9,789 bases of DNA from NCBI GenBank assembly GCA_030603265.1, contig JAUVYD010000028.1, forward strand, positions 1-9,789, written 5' to 3'. Origin of the DNA: Dehalococcoidia bacterium (GTDB lineage: Bacteria > Chloroflexota > Dehalococcoidia > GIF9 > AB-539-J10). The notes beneath the pieces were generated by a model that worked only from the letters and a program-made list of their open reading frames with translations, made no database searches and had not been told where the DNA came from. Below, one piece after another: positions 6,861 to 9,789 of this stretch (position 1 is its first letter; every line of letters starts with the position of its first letter). The position numbers and the translations under genes were made by a program.

Positions 6861-7178
6861 CTCTCCGGCCAGGGGTAGTCTCTCTGCAGACAGATGGCCT
6901 GCTGGGACACCCTTATCTGGGTGATGGTATCATCAGGTGAACGAGTCATCAATCTGTCGGCACATGATCTGACATGACTCTGGTCGGGGTAGTGGGCATG
7001 CGATACGGTTGCTGGCCATATTTGTGCTTTCTTCTTCTGGTGGCGTGGCCCCGTGTGCGCTCCACCGGTGTCGCAGTCGAGATTCGCTCTTGCAAGGAGC
7101 ACTGCGGATGATACGCATCACGTCTAATCCGCTCGGGTCTCTAGTCGAGATTTCTGACCCTCAGCGTGGAGGCAATTG
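6861..7178. other. Divergent intergenic region
   Basis: These 318 bases separate the minus-strand operon from the plus-strand epimerase and must hold the promoters of both. The minus-strand promoter candidate is at 6924-6952. A 10-base direct repeat, AGTCGAGATT, occurs at 7075-7084 and 7143-7152 (68 bases apart), just upstream of the epimerase, and could mark regulator half-sites. GGAGG at 7168-7172 is the epimerase ribosome binding site. I see no convincing plus-strand promoter, riboswitch or RNA gene. Confidence 0.6.
6924..6952 (-). promoter_or_regulatory. Candidate sigma-70-type promoter of the glycan operon
   Basis: On the minus strand TTGATG (6952-6947) and TACCAT (6929-6924) are separated by exactly 17 bases. 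Each matches the consensus hexamer at four of six positions. Transcription would start near 6917, giving a leader of about 65 bases before the TTG start of the glycosyltransferase. This is a sequence match only. Confidence 0.35.
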
Positions 7179-8222
7179 ATGACAGACAATTGGCTTGTAA
7201 CCGGCGCATCGGGCTTCCTCGGGTATCATGTTTGTAGGCGGCTTGTCGAACAAGGAATAGCGGTGCGTGGAATCGATATCGCTCCGTTCCAATATGACGA
7301 CCTTGCCGGTGCTATCGAGTTCTTCCAGGGAGACATACGTGACTCGAAGGTGCTTGCCGAAGCCATGAAGGGCGTGACTGTCGTGATGCATGGCGCCGCG
7401 GCGCTTCCGCTCGCGTCCGGAGAAGAGATAATTTCCACCAACGTGGAGGGCACGCGCGTAGTGCTCGAACAAGCGAACAAGGCTGGCTGCGAACGGGTCA
7501 TTTTCATTTCCTCAACGTCGGTGTACGGAATACCCGAGACACACCCTGTGGATGAGACCTATCCTCTCGTGGGTGTGGGGCCGTATGGAGAGAGCAAGAT
7601 CGCCGCGGAAGAGGTGTGCGGCGATTATCGCCGCAGGGGATTGTGTGTCCCTGTTCTCCGGCCGAAGAGCTTCGCCGGGCCCAAGCGGCTGGGTGTCTTC
7701 CAGATTCTCTGTGAGTGGGTTAGCGAGGGTCGGAACATCCCCATAGTCGGCATGGGCAGGAATAGGTACCAATTGTTGCATGTGGACGACCTTGTGGATG
7801 CGATTCTGTCGGTTTCAGTGGCACCCTCTCAGGTTGCCAACGACGTCTTCAATATCGGTGCGACGGAGTTCCAATCCATGAAGGAAGACCTCCAGGTCTT
7901 GCTTGACTATGCTGGGCATGGGAAAGCGGTGATAGGCATCCCGTCCCGGGTTGTCATCCCTGTCTTGAAGGCACTGGAGCGGCTCCATCCCTCGCCGCTC
8001 TCTGAGTGGATATACGAGACCGCTGACAAAGACCACTACGTGTCGGTCGAGAAAGCCCGGCGGTTACTTGGATGGCAGCCGCGGCGGAGCACAGCAGATG
8101 TGTGGGTCGAAACGTTCAAGTGGTACGTCACCGAGGCGGCCTCCATACCGGTCGGCACGGGAGTGAGTCACCGCGTGGCTTGGAAGCAGGGAGCCCTCAG
8201 GGCCGTCAAGTTTTTCTTCTGA
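7179..8222 (+). CDS. NAD-dependent epimerase/dehydratase (extended SDR)
   Basis: A 347-residue soluble enzyme with a full extended short-chain dehydrogenase layout. It has the nucleotide-binding TGASGFLG (8-15), an acidic D33 at the end of strand 2 that favours NAD over NADP, GDIRD (51-55), HGAA (71-74), SSTSVYG (111-117) and the catalytic PYGESK (Y136, K140). These are followed by RPKSFAGP (161-168) and a C-terminal substrate domain ending in the common LLGWQPR segment. Such enzymes epimerise, dehydrate or oxidise nucleotide sugars in the cytoplasm. The last 30 residues (HRVAWKQGALRAVKFFF region) are a basic, hydrophobic tail that may sit at the membrane. ATG 7179 has GGAGG six bases upstream; TTG 7176 in frame is less well placed. 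Transcribed away from the glycan operon, it may provide a sugar for it (inference). Substrate unknown. Confidence 0.88.
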   Translation: MTDNWLVTGASGFLGYHVCRRLVEQGIAVRGIDIAPFQYDDLAGAIEFFQGDIRDSKVLAEAMKGVTVVMHGAAALPLASGEEIISTNVEGTRVVLEQANKAGCERVIFISSTSVYGIPETHPVDETYPLVGVGPYGESKIAAEEVCGDYRRRGLCVPVLRPKSFAGPKRLGVFQILCEWVSEGRNIPIVGMGRNRYQLLHVDDLVDAILSVSVAPSQVANDVFNIGATEFQSMKEDLQVLLDYAGHGKAVIGIPSRVVIPVLKALERLHPSPLSEWIYETADKDHYVSVEKARRLLGWQPRRSTADVWVETFKWYVTEAASIPVGTGVSHRVAWKQGALRAVKFFF

Positions 8223-8304
8223 TAGGACCCGCAGAAGCGGATACTAGCAGGAAGGCGGCGAGGACGTCACGGCTTGTCTTGGCCCTCTGAGCTGTCGGTC
8301 TCTG

Positions 8305-8354
8305 GAGAGCCGGGCGCCAGGTCAAGGGTGGGTGGACCTGTCAACTTGGCTCTC
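8305..8354. terminator. Nested hairpin between convergent genes
   Basis: In the 157-bp gap between the epimerase stop and the pilT stop, GAGAGCC (8305-8311) pairs with GGCTCTC (8348-8354). Inside it CAGGTC (8318-8323) pairs with GACCTG (8335-8340). The structure can form on both strands and is placed to separate the two converging transcripts. There is no T-run, so intrinsic termination is uncertain. The rest of the gap shows only a small CCGC/GCGG hairpin at 8229-8240. Confidence 0.35.
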
Positions 8355-8379
8355 GGAACGCCACGTCGGCCCCGCAGCT

Positions 8380-9459
8380 TCAGCGAAGGTGGGAGAGGCG
8401 GCCGCCGACTATCTCCTCCACCTCATCCTTATTGTGGCAGAACTCGAGCAGCGTCTCTGCGTTGATGACTTTCCGGACGTAGAGCCTGGCGAGGGACTGG
8501 TCCATCGTCGTCATGCCAAGCTTGGCGCTCGTCCTGATGACGTTGTGTAGCTGGTGTACCTTCCCCTCGCGTATCAGGTTCTTCACTGCCGCAGTGCCCA
8601 GCATCATCTCGACAGCGGCAACCCTGCCCGAGCCGTCCGCCCGGGGCACGAGCAACTGCCCGAGAACGGCGACGAGCGTGGCCGCAAGCCGAATCTGTGC
8701 AAGGTAGCGCTGAGCGGGAGGGAAGAGGCCGACGACGCGGTCGATGGCCTCGGGAGCGCCCGTGGCGTGACCTGTCGTCAGCACCAGGTGTCCCGTCTCC
8801 GCCACGGTCAGCACCGCAGCGGCGGTTTCGGAGTCCCTCATCTCGCCCACCAGGATAACGTCGGGGTCCTGCCGCAGGACGTGCTTGAGCGCAGTGCCGA
8901 ATGACAGCGTATCGGTCCCGAGCTGCCTCTGCGTTATGGCGGAGCCCCGATTCGCGTGCGTGTATTCGATGGGGTCCTCAATGGTGACCACGTGGCATGT
9001 GCGATGGTGATTGATATGGTTGATCATCGTCGCAAGTGATGTCGTCTTGCCGCTGCCTGTCGGGCCCGACACGATGACCAGACCGTGCTGCTTTGAAGCC
9101 AGCTCTTTGTACACCTCCGGCAGCTCAAGCCCGTCGATGGTGGGAATGTCCACCGGCAGCAGTCTGATAGCGAAGCTGATGTTGCCCCTTTGCCGCGCAG
9201 CATTGCAGCGCAGCCGCCCCACGTCCTCCAGCGCCATGCCGAAGTCGAGTTCGAGGTTCGATTCGAACTCCCTTTGCTGCTCCGGGGTGGCCATCTGTGT
9301 GAACGCAACCTGCACGTCCTCGGGAGTCAAGTCCTCTCGTCCATCGAGGGCCTGGAGGGCTCCGTTGATACGCGCCATCGGGGGCGACCCGACAACCAGG
9401 TGGAGATCGGACGCCTCGCTGTGCTTCGCGAGGTTCAGTAGCTCGAAGACATCGTTCAT
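8380..9459 (-). CDS. pilT: PilT-type twitching motility / pilus retraction ATPase
   Basis: A 359-residue cytoplasmic hexameric-type secretion ATPase, of the length usual for PilT. It starts MNDVFELLNLAKHSEASDLH, has an N-terminal PAS-like half with R-L-R-x-N (82-86), and then Walker A GPTGSGKTT (132-140). The Asp box follows as EDPIEY (161-166), then Walker B ILVGEMRD (202-209; GEMRD is the PilT form, with E206 as catalytic Glu) and a His box HLVLTTGHATGA (224-235). The C-terminal AVKNLIREGKVHQL (291-304) is the PilT signature linked to retraction. There is no zinc tetracysteine, which argues against PilB. The usual LHT in the His box is GHA here. ATG 9459 matches where family members begin; the frame stays open upstream to 9777 but that part is repeat-derived and not protein-like. 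No other pilus gene is in the window. Confidence 0.93.
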   Translation of the reverse strand: MNDVFELLNLAKHSEASDLHLVVGSPPMARINGALQALDGREDLTPEDVQVAFTQMATPEQQREFESNLELDFGMALEDVGRLRCNAARQRGNISFAIRLLPVDIPTIDGLELPEVYKELASKQHGLVIVSGPTGSGKTTSLATMINHINHHRTCHVVTIEDPIEYTHANRGSAITQRQLGTDTLSFGTALKHVLRQDPDVILVGEMRDSETAAAVLTVAETGHLVLTTGHATGAPEAIDRVVGLFPPAQRYLAQIRLAATLVAVLGQLLVPRADGSGRVAAVEMMLGTAAVKNLIREGKVHQLHNVIRTSAKLGMTTMDQSLARLYVRKVINAETLLEFCHNKDEVEEIVGGRLSHLR

Positions 9460-9468
9460 GGTATTTGT

Positions 9469-9497
9469 ATCATAGCCAGCCCTGCGCGGACGTGCAA
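9469..9497 (-). promoter_or_regulatory. Candidate promoter giving a nearly leaderless pilT mRNA
   Basis: On the minus strand TTGCAC (9497-9492) and TATGAT (9474-9469) are separated by exactly 17 bases. TATGAT matches five of six consensus positions, TTGCAC three of six. The pilT ATG begins only nine bases after the -10 box, so the start of transcription would fall at or within about three bases of the ATG. No Shine-Dalgarno sequence precedes the ATG, in agreement with a leaderless message. Confidence 0.45.
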
Positions 9498-9651
9498 ATG
9501 GGGTAGAAGGAAACACAAGAGACTGCGCTGCTGTACGGCGCCAGTGTCTGCCTGAGCGGTCGGCGGTTCTGCCACCTTCGCCCGGCGGGGGCACATGGCC
9601 GCAGCCGACTGCACCACCCACCCGGGTCGGCCTGGGGGTGGCGAGGGCATA
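9498..9651. other. Non-coding GC-rich region upstream of pilT
   Basis: No gene is supported here. The open minus-strand frame through this stretch has a Pro-, Arg- and His-rich translation with no family features. A weak hairpin, CCACCC (9614-9619) with GGGTGG (9636-9641), encloses a CCCGGG and may be a degraded member of the repeat family that follows. Confidence 0.4.
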
Positions 9652-9786
9652 GGGGTGGTTCGTGATGGGGCACGTTGCACGTGCCCGGTGGGTGGGGGGT
9701 GGTCTCAATGTAGGGGCAGGCCTCCGTGCCTGCCCGTGGAGGTGGATGGGGTGGTTTCGAATGTAGGGGTCAGGCATGCCTGACCC
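9652..9786 (+). repeat. Array of three head-plus-hairpin repeat units (REP-like)
   Basis: Three units follow one another. Each has a GGGGTGGT-like head, a short linker (ATGTAGGGG in units 2 and 3) and then a palindrome. Unit 1 pairs GGGCACGT (9668-9675) with ACGTGCCC (9679-9686). Unit 2 pairs GGGCAGGC (9714-9721) with GCCTGCCC (9728-9735). Unit 3 is the perfect 20-base palindrome GGGTCAGGCATGCCTGACCC (9767-9786). The head is similar while stem sequences change but still pair, which marks conserved structure. The window ends three bases after unit 3, so the array may continue. Between units 1 and 2, a G-rich run (9687-9702: GG, GGG, GGGGGG and GG split by single T) could form a quadruplex. Confidence 0.7.
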
Positions 9787-9789
9787 GCC

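Noticed and set aside
6974..7111. 45-residue plus-strand frame with one hydrophobic stretch in the divergent region
   Set aside because: No ribosome binding site before the first ATG, no recognised motif, and an open frame of this length is expected by chance.
9460..9777. N-terminal extension of PilT by about 106 residues in the same frame
   Set aside because: The extension is Pro/Arg/His-rich, runs through the palindromic repeats and has no family match; PilT proteins start at the MNDVFELL position, and a promoter lies between.

Overview
The window looks like a piece of a moderately GC-rich bacterial chromosome, or a metagenome-assembled contig. The best guess for the lineage is a Chloroflexota (Dehalococcoidia-like) organism. 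That rests on the protein style, namely family-39 glycosyltransferases, a decaprenyl-phosphate phosphoribosyltransferase-type UbiA protein and a stand-alone PilT, and on GTAG-plus-palindrome intergenic repeats. No 16S, tRNA or other marker is present, so the assignment is tentative. No complete transposase, CRISPR array, rRNA or tRNA was found.

Layout. Positions 1-191 hold two head-to-tail copies of a 95-bp unit: a 91-bp element with imperfect terminal inverted repeats plus a CTAG junction. It looks like a non-autonomous (MITE-like) element. Positions 219-371 hold an overlooked 50-codon reading frame with a good ribosome binding site, which resembles the N-terminal nucleotide-binding part of a sulfotransferase and is probably a gene remnant. 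Positions 396-2735 (+) encode a GT39-type membrane glycosyltransferase with an unusual C-terminal soluble domain. It converges on a four-gene minus-strand operon running from 6851 down to 2814: GT39-like membrane glycosyltransferase, UbiA-family polyprenyl-phosphate phosphoribosyltransferase-like protein, PHP-domain phosphoesterase, and LPG-synthase-TM/flippase-like membrane protein. These genes overlap or nearly abut. A 318-bp divergent region with a candidate minus-strand promoter separates the operon from an extended-SDR NAD-dependent sugar epimerase/dehydratase (7179-8222, +). This converges on pilT (9459-8380, -), whose promoter appears to sit so close to the ATG that the mRNA would be nearly leaderless. 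The last 140 bases hold three hairpin units in which a similar G-rich head is followed by a different palindrome each time.

How the genes may work together. The central block reads as a lipid-linked sugar and cell-surface glycan locus. The epimerase would shape a nucleotide sugar, and the UbiA protein would put phosphoribose (or a similar group) on a polyprenyl phosphate. The PHP protein is a candidate for the phosphatase step that would have to follow. The flippase-like protein may act in lipid or lipid-linked sugar handling, and the two GT39 proteins would use polyprenyl-phosphate sugars on the outer face of the membrane. The families are recognised from sequence; the pathway order and the PHP role are inference. 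PilT (pilus retraction) is a separate function.
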